A DNA stretch of 64,000 bases from Zea mays (taxonomy: Eukaryota; Streptophyta; Magnoliopsida; Poales; Poaceae), in assembly GCF_902167145.1 (NCBI RefSeq), contig NC_050100.1, forward strand, positions 217,242,081 through 217,306,080, given 5' to 3'. The notes under the pieces are model-generated. The model ran no database searches and was not told the DNA's origin. It saw only the letters and a list, made by a program, of their open reading frames with translations. The translations under genes and the position numbers were made by a program. Shown here in pieces: positions 1-10,768 of the stretch (positions within the stretch are counted from its first letter, which is position 1; the number at the start of each line of letters is the position of its first letter).

Positions 1-152
1 GCGTCGGCGGCCTCTCCTTGCAGAACCACGCCGCCCTTGTCCTCGACCTCGAGCTCCTCGGTGTGGAAGCCGCAGCCCAGCGACGCCGGGCGCGCCTTGA
101 CCGCCGTACACCCCGGGTGCTCCTTCGGGAACACCACAGCTTCGAGCGCCAT
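1..152 (-). CDS. N-terminal piece of an unidentified host protein (cut by window edge)
   Basis: The minus strand opens with an ATG at 152-150 and stays open for about 50 codons to the window edge. The start reads M-A-L-E-A-V-V-F-P-K-E-H-P-G-C, followed by an acidic stretch E-E-L-E-V-E-D. A TATA-like box about 190 bp upstream and a GC-rich leader support a real 5' end of a gene. The opening vaguely recalls plant class A GATA zinc-finger factors, but the zinc finger would lie outside the window, so no function is assigned. A 17-kb retrotransposon sits about 0.6 kb upstream of the start codon. Confidence 0.45.
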   Translation of the reverse strand, partial: MALEAVVFPKEHPGCTAVKARPASLGCGFHTEELEVEDKGGVVLQGEAAD

Positions 153-337
153 GGCCTGGCCTTTCCCTGCCTCCTCCTTCCTAGTTCCTAGCTACTCCTT
201 GCCGCGACTCGGCGTCTGCTGCACGGATCGAGTTAGAGCCGCATGGTAGGCAGGCAACAACTGTGACTAACGCTCGGCGGGGCTGCCCTCGCCACGGTGA
301 CCGTGGACATGGAGGAGGGAGAGTGACGAGGTGGTCC

Positions 338-347
338 CTTTTAAAGC
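338..347 (-). promoter_or_regulatory. TATA-like box of the leftmost gene
   Basis: On the minus strand the sequence reads CTTTAAAAGG, a plausible TATA variant. It lies about 190 bp upstream of the ATG at 152, which would leave a leader of roughly 160 nt. Assignment rests on position and sequence only. Confidence 0.35.
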
Positions 348-629
348 GGGCGTGGCAATGGAGACAACGACCCGCTCTGCCACGGGGCATGGGCCCTGTC
401 GTCGCTCTGGAGCCACTCACGCTGCTAAGTATGGTTGGTGGCGTTCCTGAGAGCAAGATTAACAACAGGGTAATCAGTCCCTGATGTCTATGGAGTATTT
501 GCCAGTATTTTGCTGTACGGATCGGTAGTTTTCAAATGCTACCTTGATTATTTTGCGCTAGGGCCCGCTTGACCAGCGCAGTCGAGCAGAATGATTCTGA
601 CGACGATCTGACCATTCAGTAGATGCGCG

Positions 630-656
630 CATTTATTTATTTATTTATTTATTTTT
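630..656. repeat. (ATTT)n microsatellite
   Basis: A run of about six ATTT units. It lies between the leftmost gene's promoter region and the retrotransposon insertion. No gene is visible in 480-760. Confidence 0.8.
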
Positions 657-766
657 AAAAAGCTCGGTTTGCCATGACGACCCCGCAACAATAAGGCGTG
701 CAATGCAACCCTGCAGTACGTGTGCAGTCGCAAGAAACCGGGCAGCGGGGCAGGTCGCAGCTATAG

Positions 767-942
767 TGTTGAAGTATACTCAGTGGTAACGAGATTGAGA
801 GAGAGACAAATGACAGCGATAAGTCTTTATTGCAGGGGAACATTGGATTATATACAGATTGCAGGGGTACTCCCCCAAGGGGTGCGACCCTTGGGTAGTA
901 ACCCATCGGATGGGTTTGATCACATGTGAATGTTTCGCAACA
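767..942 (-). repeat. 3' LTR of the 767-18206 element
   Basis: A 176-bp LTR with TG...CA ends, adjacent to the TATAG target duplication on its left and the polypurine tract on its right. It matches 18035-18206 apart from a few indels and one substitution. Confidence 0.85.
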
Positions 943-953
943 CTCCCCCTTGC
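943..953 (-). promoter_or_regulatory. Polypurine tract
   Basis: The minus strand reads AAGGGGGAG immediately before the LTR. This is the usual site of plus-strand DNA priming in LTR elements, and it fixes the element's orientation. Further CTCCCCCT copies (plus-strand form) occur near 1591, 2268, 3778 and 4024. Confidence 0.7.
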
Positions 954-1252
954 TCAACCCAAATCCCTTTGATCACCTGCAAGTCGTCTTCCAATGTACC
1001 ATCTCCTCAAAAACCCTGTGGGAAAAAATAAGGAGTACACAATATCTTTTGGATAATGAGAATAATCTCACATGAACTCCAAAAGAAAATATGCTTATAA
1101 TCATCATGCATAAAAACCCCTGTGGGGAAAATCAATGATGAAGCATATAGCTTAGTTGATATTACCTCATTAAAAACTTTGGATGAGAAAACCTTAACAA
1201 GGCAAAACTCATACAAAGAAAAGAGTGTAATATGATGGACAAGACAGGTCAA

Positions 1253-1573
1253 GGCTGTGTTTGGTTTGGCTTTTGGCTTTTGCTTTTGACCCCTAAAAGC
1301 CAAAAGCCAAACCAAAGGGCTAGATTCAAAAAGCAGCTTTTTCTAAAAGCTGACTTTCTCGCAGTGCAAAACTGAAAGCATCCTTGGACCTGCTTTTAGT
1401 GGCTTTCGGGTGGAACTGTGAAAACATATATTGAAGAACTTTTAACAGCTTTTAGTGGTTTCCACCAAACGGTTTTTAGCTTTTTAACAGCTCACAGCTC
1501 ATAGCAGCTTTTTCAACAGCTCACAGCCCACAGCAACTTTTTTCACAGCCACAGCCCAACCAAACAGACCCCA
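1253..1573. mobile_element. MITE with GTTTGGTT-type terminal inverted repeats
   Basis: The left end reads GGCTGTGTTTGGTTTGGC. The right end, reverse-complemented, reads GGGGTCTGTTTGGTTGGG. The inside is rich in AAAGCTGT/ACAGCTTT inverted motifs. It interrupts block one of the tandem duplication, since the second block lacks it. The target duplication was not resolved, so the superfamily (PIF/Harbinger or hAT) is open. Confidence 0.6.
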
Positions 1574-1609
1574 AATATCACGGAGAATTTCTCCCCCTGA
1601 TTCTTGCAA

Positions 1610-1807
1610 TCACTTAAGTCTTCTCATACCAACCACTTTAACATATTTCTGAAACGTGGAGCATGGTAGAGATTTTGTGAATAGATCAGTAAGATTATCA
1701 CAAGACTTTGTTTGCAAGATGTTAATATTTCTTGTTTCCTGTTTCCATCTGAACAACACAAGCTCAATTATCCTTATAGATAATTGTCGGTGATTCAATC
1801 GAATCAT
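1610..1807 (-). pseudogene. Decayed C-terminal end of Copia RNase H
   Basis: The minus-strand reading contains DNLTDLFTKSLPCSTFQK followed by GMRRLK. This matches the conserved tail of Copia polyproteins (N-L-x-D-x-F-T-K-x-L-P). No intact reverse transcriptase or integrase frame lies upstream. A weaker second copy of the same tail lies near 2290-2340. It is a relic of the 767-18206 element. Confidence 0.65.
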
Positions 1808-2449
1808 GGTACGTTGTTCTCCAATGGACCTCTAGCCCAAAGAACAATAATATGTCTATAGCCATCATCTCAAAAACCCCAGTGGGGAAAATAAATGATG
1901 AGACATATAACTCAGGCTAATATTTCTCCAAGATAATCGTGTCAGAAAATCTGGGAAATCAACATATGAGCCGAGTCTCCTTAAAAACCCAATGGGAAAA
2001 ATAAGGAGAATAATCACGATCTATTGTTGATCATTTAAACTCTTATGAGATAAACTCATAACCTAGTTCAAATACAATAATAACTATGTCATAATGTATC
2101 ATCCTCGAAAAACCTCTATGGGAAAAATAGATGATACGACATAGGCCTTGTGTTGATGTTGCCTCGTTAAAAACTTTGAATGAGAAACCCAAACAGGGGA
2201 AAAAACTCATGCAAAGAAAAGAGTACAACATGATGTAAAAACAAGTTTTTCCAATCAAGAGGAAACTCCCCCTGATCTTTGCAAATTACTAAGTCATCTC
2301 ATACCTGCTCTCAAACACATTTAAAATGTGAAGTAAGGTAGAGACTTAGTTCGTAACTTGTTTTTCATCTAAACAACACAAAGTATATTATCTTCATAGA
2401 TAATAAGGTCTGTGATATAAAATCATGACCACCACATACCTTCAGTATG

Positions 2450-5400
2450 TAGTATATCATTCTGTACTATAGAATGATTAGTGTAAGTGACCATTAATCT
2501 CTGTTGATTGACATTTATCAAACAGTAGGTCCAACTTACCAGAAGTATGTCATTGATCTTGTACCTGGGGATCTTCTAAAGATATCCAAGATCAGTATAT
2601 CCAAACATAAGGAGAGCATGAGTACATCTGGAGATCATAACTCGATCTCATGTGCTGTTAGCTAGCAAATCATTGCAAAGCAATATCCGGCCGGATGCTC
2701 TTGCAAGATACAATAGCACATCTCATGATCCGAAAGAATCAAATAACAATGATTCTCTCATATTGAATTTCTTCAATATATGTTGGATATAGACAAATTT
2801 TTTTGTATCCAAGATACTCAAGATAGTTTACTTTGAATTGAACATCTCTTTCAATTCATATCTTCTATCTCGAACTCCGTCGATAAGTAATGTATGTTTA
2901 GAATATGCTGCACATATTTACACTGAACATACCATTCTTTGTGTATCCTTTCAGAAGGAAGGATTTACTAGGTCGAATGTACCATATTTGACCAGGATGC
3001 TCTAAGTCACAAAGACTTTCTAAGCATTGCAAATTTGTGATTGGTGATTATGTATTTGGAATCCTTCAAGACTCCGTAAATACCATAATCCAGTGACCAC
3101 ATATGCACATGTTGTCACTACATCTATCAACTGCACAGATAGATGATTTACTGCCCTTTGTATTGTATCGGAATTTTACTACTCACGGTAGAAGAGAATT
3201 TATAGCATTAAAATAATGCTTGGGTTTGCGTATAAACCCAGTTGCTACTAGCCATGCTTTCTCACCACCTCATTGTTTCCAAGTCCATGAAAACAAACTC
3301 GTATCCACAGTAAGATACCTTGAAGTGAAAATAAGTTAACACTTCTTTCCGGTGAGCAAGGCTATCTCTGGAACATTGTATCACTCAACAAGATCCAATT
3401 TGAGCATACTCGTGCTCTGCTATGGCCATAGTCTTTTGGATCACTTAGAGCGCATATACAATTGCTGAGATGTATGTGTCGACACTTGTAGCTTTTAAAT
3501 AACACAATTCTCCAGTTGACATAAAGTCATTTTTATGTACCCTTATGATTCCTCGTGAAATCCCAAAACGAGAATCAAGGGCTTCCGATAACCTAGCCTC
3601 ATCAGTGCGCACTGAGCTAGGTTGTGAATGTCTTCCATTCATAGGATAATCATATCCTCTAGGTGTCTACCAACACTAGGTTGGTTACCAACGAATAGTT
3701 GGTCTGCATTTACTATCTCAGAAGGCCTAGCCTTCAGCTGCTTGCAAGCATCTTAATCCCAATTTGTGACCATACTTCTCCCCCTCTTATTTACAACAAC
3801 GTTGCAATAGGGAGTTTAGTGGTGTTCTATTTAACCACTCTTTCTGGCACTTCCACATAGGATTAATTTGAGTGACACCTCATAGTAAATGCATATGGCA
3901 GTTAATTTGCAACTTCTTGCAAATCATTCGAACCCAAAGGTTCAGTTTTAGTACGTGATCCTGAGCATGAATGCTTAATGCATTCATTATAATTTTCTGG
4001 CATTCATTTTGGCACTCGAAATCTCCCCCTAATGCCTGGAAAAGCTCATGATTCAAGCAAGCGTACGGGCCATAAATAGATTCTCATGAAGAGATTCTAA
4101 AACTTAATGATCGACGGAGAATGAATTCTCACATAGATCCCCAGTTTTCTGTGTGCCCATATATGTACGCTGCGGTGGTGAGATTGGGAACATACCCAAT
4201 ATACGCATGGGAAATCTTTCACGGATTCCCACGTACTAAAAACCATAGGGGAATTTGTACATGCAGTACGTGCAGTTAATCACAAGTCAGGAGCATGCAA
4301 AACTTCCTGACGCCAACCATAACTAGTTGGAAGTGACAATTCATTATTGATGGTCATTAATGATCTGAAATTTTCGAATCTATCACAGATTCATCATATC
4401 CTTTATGGATATCATTCTGAATACCAAGACAAACAATCACCATTGTAAGCATATTTGGTAAATTCAGTAGTGTGGAGGCTAATGTGCTCAAACTTGAGAC
4501 ATTATTGCTTAATGGTCATGTGTTGTCCGAAGGACACACTTGAGGTCATCATATAGATGCACCAAAGAACCATATAAAGCCTTCAATGTCCATACCATCT
4601 TTGTAATGGACCACACTCAGATCAGATTTTAAGATAAGAGGGACTTAAAATCTCATTCCCAATAATACTCATCAAGTATCTATCTTATGGGAAAAACATG
4701 ACCAATAGAATTGTTCATAACTTTTCATTTCATACCAACAATGGGATGGCCAATTCAATCTTACCCAGCATGGTAAGTATCATCACTTGAAAAATTATAA
4801 CATATGCAACACATTGTATGGGAGGGATGTATGTAGAATACAGTCCATAAGAAATGTTTCTGAGAAACATATGCAATATCCATCACTATCACCTTGTGTT
4901 TCTAAATGATAGAAATTATATGGATATCTCTATAATATGGTAAGATAACAATTAGGATATATCAACACATCCTTGATACTTCTATTACCAAAAGGGACTA
5001 GATATTAACATATCATGATATCGCGCAAAGCGATTGTCAAAATATTCTTTCCTCTTTCCAAAGGAATATGAGAATATTTTGTTTCCCCACTTATAGAGTT
5101 TGTGGCTCAATTCTCCACATTGCATGTTTCTTCCTCAATTGGAAGAATCCCTGTACAAGTTTGCACAACTCAAATTAATGAGTCTTCAACTCCCTTGATG
5201 AGTTGGTTCAACTCTAATCGATGAGCTTGTTCAACTCAAGTCACATGAGTGATCAACTCCAATCGATGAGTTTGTTTAACTCAAATTCATATGAGTTTTT
5301 ACACTCAAATCACATGAGTGTGTTCAACTCATATCGCATGAGTTGAACCTATCAATTATGAGATTATACCAAATCTCGTGCATCATTTAAATAGTACTCA

Positions 5401-6080
5401 AAAGCAAATCATCTAACAAAGTGGTCTTCTCTTAGAAAAAGAAGTGTTGTTACATGATTAGTCCAAATCATGATTTACACAACTAACCACTGTTATCATG
5501 TCAGATGGAAGATTGAAGTACCCTTCATATCTTAGCTTTCAAGAGTAGTTTGTATATATTGGGATTTCATATACAAGATTAGATGCTTAGGCATACAACA
5601 CTATATCACGTATAGTGTAATGACAAATGAGTTTGTCATACTCATTGCCCTTCTCTTTTTAATGTGCTTATATATTTGCTTTCAAGCAAAAATATTTGAA
5701 TACAAAGTGTTAGTCTACAACATAATGTAGACACATACTCATAAGTCCACAAGTCTTATGATTTTCTTTGCTATTCATTTTGCGCTTGCATATCAAGCCG
5801 CAAAAGCACATAAGTTCTTTTCATAAGAACCGTAAGAGAAAGAGAGCATCTCACTTCCTCCAAAATAAAGAAGTGAATCCCCATATTATGCAAAGATGAA
5901 ATGAACATATCCAATGAACATTAAGGATAATTAAGCCCATTAGGCGAGTTCATCAAACTCTATTAAATAATTATCCTTCAAATGGCATAACCATTGCAAC
6001 TTTGCCGCAAAATATAACATATCTTTATATGTTGGAGAATTCCAGGTAGCACATACGGTGTACCAAAAGATTTCTGAAAA
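2450..6080 (-). other. Decayed AT-rich interior of the LTR element
   Basis: No frame longer than about 77 codons is open. Short minus-strand stretches recall Copia RNase H (a G-Y-x-D-x-G-Y-L-like pattern near 2560-2650), but stops are frequent. I see no host gene here. Confidence 0.5.
5160..5350. repeat. Degenerate short tandem repeats (GATGAGTT / CAACTC units)
   Basis: Six or seven imperfect units of about 27-35 bp alternate CAACTC and ATGAGT, so each unit can fold on itself. They lie in the non-coding interior of the LTR element. No function is evident. Confidence 0.6.
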
Positions 6081-6099
6081 TTGGTGGACACAACGTAGA

Positions 6100-6780
6100 T
6101 AATCTCCATGTTATGAAACAATGGAGTAGATCTCCCAGTAGTGGGCAAAACTTTTGCTGCCTGAAAGCATGGTCTCTGGGCTGATATATTCAAGGAACAT
6201 ACCGCAGCCAATGCTTAGGACTCCACTACCCTGTGCTTGACCAAAATTTCAAAAAATAAAATGGTAATCACCATAAAGGTGAATAACCAACATCACATCT
6301 CCAACATATCTACTTGGAAGAACACATAGGTAATCATCATAACCATATGATGTAGACCTCTTACTGATGGGCAAATAACATTTTGCTGTCTAAAAGCTTG
6401 GTCTCAGGGCAAATAAATTCCAAGAACTTATTGCAGCCAAAGCCTAGATCTCCATCATGTGTTGAAATATCCCAAGTTCAAGATATGTGTCATATTTTGC
6501 AAGAATTCATCGTTTAATTAAGTAGAACTTAATTAAAAGAATTCTTTTAGCAGTCAATATGACTGCAGCGTCCAGCCTGGCTCCATAGCCCGCGACGCCT
6601 GCTTGGTCCGTGATCTTTTTGGGTTAGCACGTATAGGTAATCATCTCGAAAGATGTAGACCTCATAGTGATAGGCATTTCAAATGCGGCCTAAAGCACGG
6701 TCTCTGGGCTACTAAATTCTATACAGAATTTAGCGCAGCCAGTGCTTAGTACTCCATCACCCTATGCTTTTCCCAAAAAA
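6100..6780. repeat. Three diverged tandem units of about 250-300 bp
   Basis: Each unit has the same order: a regulatory-looking AT-rich start, GTAGAYCTC, GGGCAAA...TTTGCTG, AGCATGGTCTCTGGGC, then GCAGCCAATGCTTAG and CTCCAYCACC. Units end near 6240, 6470 and 6775. They belong to the element interior. Confidence 0.55.
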
Positions 6781-6820
6781 TGCAATATCATTTTGCATGA
6801 GGACCATTAGTTTTGACTTA

Positions 6821-8605
6821 ATTATGTGCTATGTTTTCCATGCAAACATAAAAGAATGCAAAAACAATAGCAAGTCGAAACTATGTGAATTATAAATGTG
6901 AATAAAATATAATTCACTAACTAGTCTGTATTTTCATAAAAATATAGACGTATGTACAATTACATATATCAGCAGTAGCCTAAATATTCAAATTTAGACG
7001 CACTAATACTGATCTAGATAGTAATTATGTACAAATACAGAGTCATATGTCTGAAATTGCAGAAAATAAAAACTGAAATTGAGAAAATTGTAGACCCAAT
7101 CTGTCCAGTCAAACCAAGGTGGCCCATGAGGCCCATCTAGGTGAGGTCATAAGGGTCAGTTATGAAACCCTAACAAGCCATCCCGGCCAGGCGCCGGCGG
7201 CGGCCAGCCCCAGCCTCTGCGCGCCACCTGTACCCGGTCCGGCAACGCCCCGTCAGGCCGCAGCCGCTCCTTAGCGCAGGGGCGGGGCTCAGTGGCGCGA
7301 GCGCGGACACAATCCAGCAGCCCCGGTGGCCTTGGCGGCGCGAGCGCGGATCAGCGGCTCGCGACCACGGAGGGCGGGTGCAGCAGCCACGACGCAGGCC
7401 GGCGGCCCGGCGCACTCGCCGCCTCGGCGGCGCGTAGCCCCGGCCAGTGGGCACGGGCGCGGCCCCCGGCGGCGCGTAGGCCCGACGGCGCACGGTCCCG
7501 GCCAACGGGCGCGAGCGCGGCCCCTGGCGGCACCCCGGGCGCGCGTGGGCCTGGCCAGGCGGGCGGCCTCGGCCCCGGCGGCACGGGGGGCGTCTCCCCG
7601 GCGTGCGCGTGCGGGCTGCATCAGCGCGCGGCCCACTCGGCCTCTCAGCGGCTCGGCGCACGAGGGCGGGCGCAGCCCCTCGGGGCGGGTGCGCGGCACC
7701 CCCAGCGGCGGTCCGGCTGCTCGGCGTGGGGCCCGCGGAGCCCTTGGCTGCTCGCGGCCTCGGCGGTCGTTGCGCGGGCGCGGCCCTCCGGCGGGTCGGG
7801 GGCAAGGCCCCCCACGGTGCGCAGGCACGGCCTCGCACGACGGCTCGGGCGCGGCCCCGCACGGCGTCGCGGGCGCGGCTGCGGCCACGGCCCTCTGGCG
7901 GCAGCCCCGACGCGGTTTCCCATGGCGGCGCGGCCCTAGCGCGCAACCCCGGCGGGCGAGCAGCCGCCCCTGAGCGCGGGTGCGGTCTTGGCGCGGGATC
8001 CGGCCAAGGCGACTGCGGGCCGGTGCGCAGTCCCATGGCCAGGCGCTGGCGTCCTGGCTCGGGCGCATCTTCTCCAGCCCCGGCGCAGGCCCCGACGTCG
8101 CGCATATCGGTCAGCCCGACCACAGCTCGGTCGTGTCTCATCGGCTCGTGAGAGTGCTCAGGCAGAGCGGGTCGGGTGCGCGTCCCTCGTCCAGCACAGC
8201 CTCCGACGGCCACGGCACAGGCGCTGCAGCCCCAACGTCGCTGCCCCGACCTCTTGCAGCGCGGGCGTGCAACTCGACATGACACAGCCACGCGCGGGTG
8301 GCAGTTCGGCCACGACATGCTTGTGTGTCGCGGCGGTTGCAGAGGAGAACGGAGGCAAAAGAACGGTTGCAAACTCCACTACGTATGGAAAATAGATTTT
8401 CATCGTATGGAAAATATATTTGCATTTTACCTTGCATCAATGGGGCTGTAATCCTCTGCCATACGTTCACGTGATTCTTTTCTTGGGCTCTGTGCCAATT
8501 GTTGGCAGACATGATGTTCATGTCGGATAGGGATTCACATCCTCAATTGGAACTTTTGTTCTGTGATCTCTAGAGCGCAGTGCTGATAACGTGTTGAAGT
8601 ATACT
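6821..8605. repeat. Left copy of a 1.78-kb direct duplication flanking the CACTA element
   Basis: This segment is repeated at 16265-18048 with only about ten differences seen by eye. The left copy stops at TATACT, inside the retrotransposon's LTR start, exactly where the CACTA begins. The right copy runs on into the complete LTR. The duplicated unit contains the GC-rich 7170-8400 domain and the primer-binding region. Confidence 0.9.
7170..8400. other. GC-rich domain next to the LTR element's 5' end
   Basis: About 1.2 kb of very GC-rich sequence in which several frames on both strands stay open (the longest has 400 codons on the minus strand and opens at a TTG). The encoded residues are almost only A, R, P and G, and there is no recognizable domain. 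The openness is explained by lack of AT-rich stop codons. It may be a long untranslated leader or a captured GC-rich first exon; I cannot decide. Confidence 0.4.
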
Positions 8606-8634
8606 TTCTACAAGAAACTGATAAATGTTCGTGG

Positions 8635-8830
8635 GTAAAATTAAGAACGTGGGTACCGTCGTTCTTAATTGAGTTAAGTTCATGGGTTATGTTAAGAACG
8701 TGGGTACCCACGTTCTTAATTTAAATTCGTGCGCCCTGGCCAAAACCGTCGAACTTAACGTGTTAGGAACGTGGGTACCCACGTTCTTAAGTTAAGTTCG
8801 TGGGCCAGATGGACACCGTCGAACTTAATA
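8635..8830. repeat. Left subterminal repeat array of the CACTA element
   Basis: Repeated AAGAACGTGGGTACC, its complement, and CCGTCGAACTTAA occur in both orientations. In the family, such subterminal motifs bind the regulatory transposase subunit. The same motifs recur at 15808-16220. Confidence 0.8.
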
Positions 8831-8889
8831 GAAAAAACCTAAATCCCCTAACCCACCCACGCGCGACTCGATCTCTCTCACCTGCGCTG

Positions 8890-9200
8890 CCTCATTCCCG
8901 CCCACCCGTGTGCCACCGCAACAGAAAAGCGCCGCCGCGCCACCGCCAGCACGCAGCGCCGCCGCGCCACCGCCAGCAGGCCGCGCCGCCGCTCCACCGC
9001 CCTGGCTCGCCGCCCCGTCTCCCTTTCTCCTCTTTTCGCCAGCTCCGCCGCGTCGCTGCCCTGCCCAATCTCGTCGGCCTCGGTGCCGCCACCAGCCAGC
9101 TCGTCGTCGCGTCGCCGTCAGAACGCCGCGCCGCCGCACCACAGCCCAAGCTCGGCCTCGGCGTCTCCTCGACGGTCTCCTTGAAGGTATCTTCATTTTT
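8890..9200 (+). other. GC-rich leader near the CACTA left end
   Basis: A GC-rich block with GCCGCCGCGCCACCGCCAGC-like repeats follows the subterminal array. In CACTA elements this position usually holds the promoter and untranslated leader. Frames here are open in both directions but show no domain. Confidence 0.35.
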
Positions 9201-9860
9201 AATGATTAGTTCATCATTTGTTTCACAACTGTTTCAGTTGCTTTCCTCAACAATAGGAAGATTTCCTGAAATCGACATACATAATCAAAGAAAATAAAGT
9301 ATACAGTATAGAAAATAAAGCATGCAAGCTAGAAGAAGCAAGCTAGCCCTAAGGGCTACGGTACCAGCGTGCCTCGTCGGCAATGGAATGCTGACTGCTC
9401 GTCGATGGACCTGTAAGGCTAAGCAGCAAGCTCTGCCTACCTCGTTGTTCTCAGGTTCGTAGCCGTAGCCGCGCCGGCGTGCCACCGCTTGCACAGCGCC
9501 GCCGCCTCCACCGCCCGTGTAGCACTGCCGCCACCTACCGGTCTGCTGCATGTTAGCCGTCGCCGCCCCACTGGAAACCCTAGCTCGGCAGCAATAGCAC
9601 ACGCTCCCACTTGGCTCCCACAATTCGGCACGCGCACAGTCGCCTGAGGGTGAGGCCTTTCTCTTTCCCAGTTTTTGGGCCGTTCCAGCGACTTGGGTCT
9701 ATGGCGATAATTCAGCCCAAGAGTAGGGCCCGGGCCCTAGTGGCCATAGGCCCAGCTCCGCCCCTGCATATTTGTGCATCAAGAGTAGCTGAACATATTA
9801 ACAGCATGAGATCTACAGTAGCATGCTTAGAAGGGTTTATATACAGGACTAGATGTGTGC
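9201..9860. other. Unassigned sequence inside the CACTA element
   Basis: A GC-rich stretch (9380-9640) with an AAACCCTAGC motif on the plus strand, then a region near 9690-9765 with GGGCCC-rich motifs. It could include more captured DNA. No gene is recognized. Confidence 0.3.
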
Positions 9861-9916
9861 TGAGAGTTATACACAAGAAAAGCACGGAGAATTAAATATG
9901 ACCATTAGTGAGATAC

Positions 9917-10290
9917 CTGCAACACTTTCTACAGCTGTAGAATTAGTGGTACTTGGAGGCTTAGGTTTAGCTGATGCACGGCCCCACATGTTAGCCAGAG
10001 ATCCACCATTATTAAGCATGGTCTTTCCATTTTGAGCTCTACTTTTGCTTGCATGGGCATCAATTGATTGTTCTTTGACAACAGGAGCATTGCCAGCTTT
10101 ATCTAATAATGTGGAATTATCCTTCTCAGACTTATTGCCTGCTCCATGCTTTGAACTTACAAGCAAATCTAGCTGCGGAGCAGTAACAAATCTTGCTGCG
10201 GAGCAGTAACAAACTGCTCCTTTGTAACAAACTTTGGAATTTCCCAGAATGGGAGCTTCTACGATTGTCAAGTAGAATAAATCACCCTGG
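9917..10290 (-). pseudogene. Captured exon resembling plant DNA polymerase delta subunit 3
   Basis: The minus-strand frame contains GGSLANMWGRASAKPKP and TTNSTAVESVA. The G-S-L-A-N-x-W-G-R pattern recalls plant POLD3 (Cdc27-type) proteins. The exon ends in a good donor site, GTTGCAG followed by GTATCT, at 9917. A 23-bp tandem duplication (10168-10190 and 10191-10213) shifts the frame near the upstream end. It lies antisense to the CACTA transposase, as expected for a captured fragment. The gene assignment is from memory of the family and needs a search. Confidence 0.4.
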
Positions 10291-10295
10291 ATCAT

Positions 10296-10626
10296 AAGCC
10301 AAGAGCATTATTTTGTAAGAGACTAAATTTAGATAACCTATCATTGAATTGAAAAGAGTGTTGCATGAAAAAAGTAACATCAGGTTACAATTACATGCAT
10401 GATTTTTAGGTAGTTGTTACAATTGATGCATCCGTGAAGGTATTTTTCTTCTTTCTTTGATGAATATTATTAGAATTAGTTTGTTAGTTAAAATATGATG
10501 CATGATTTTTGGCTAGTTGTTACAATTGATGTATAATTTCTTGTTCATTGTAAATTAATCGATGTTAGGTTCAATGTTTGGTTAAATATTTTTTTATGTC
10601 TAGTGATCCTTCCTAATAGAAGAAGG
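10296..10626. other. AT-rich non-coding stretch with a short direct repeat
   Basis: A unit like GCATGATTTTTRGSTAGTTG occurs near 10397 and 10501. No gene is seen. Confidence 0.4.
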
Positions 10627-10739
10627 GCTTAATGATGTTTATTTACACATTTTTTATTTATGTTTGTATGCTTAATGATGTTTATTTACACATTTGTTAT
10701 TTATGTTTGTATGCTTAATGATGTTTATTTACACATTTT
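10627..10739 (+). repeat. 43-bp tandem repeat upstream of the transposase
   Basis: Three copies begin GCTTAATGATGTTTATTTAC at 10627, 10670 and 10713. The third is cut short. They directly precede the transposase start region. Confidence 0.85.
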
Positions 10740-10768
10740 TTTATACATTGAGTTATTTAGTTTTGGAA

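Larger units (their letters stand above)
950..2450 (-). repeat. Diverged tandem duplication of the element's 3' domain
   Basis: Two blocks share the same order of landmarks. Each has AAAACCC...GGGAAAA hairpin-like motifs, then ACTCATRCAAAGAAAAGAG, then CTCCCCCTGAT, then a decayed pol end. The blocks are about 950-1810 (interrupted by a MITE) and 1980-2450. The AAAACCCNNTGGGAAAA motif is typical of 3' untranslated regions of plant Copia elements. The element thus seems to carry two successive 3' ends. Confidence 0.55.

Noticed and set aside
7170..8372. A 400-codon minus-strand frame and several overlapping frames on both strands
   Set aside because: The frame opens at TTG. The composition is only A/R/P/G-rich and alternative frames are equally open, which GC-rich DNA explains. 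No domain is present.
8800..9297. A 165-codon plus-strand frame near the CACTA left end
   Set aside because: It starts inside the subterminal repeats and is low complexity, with no family resemblance.
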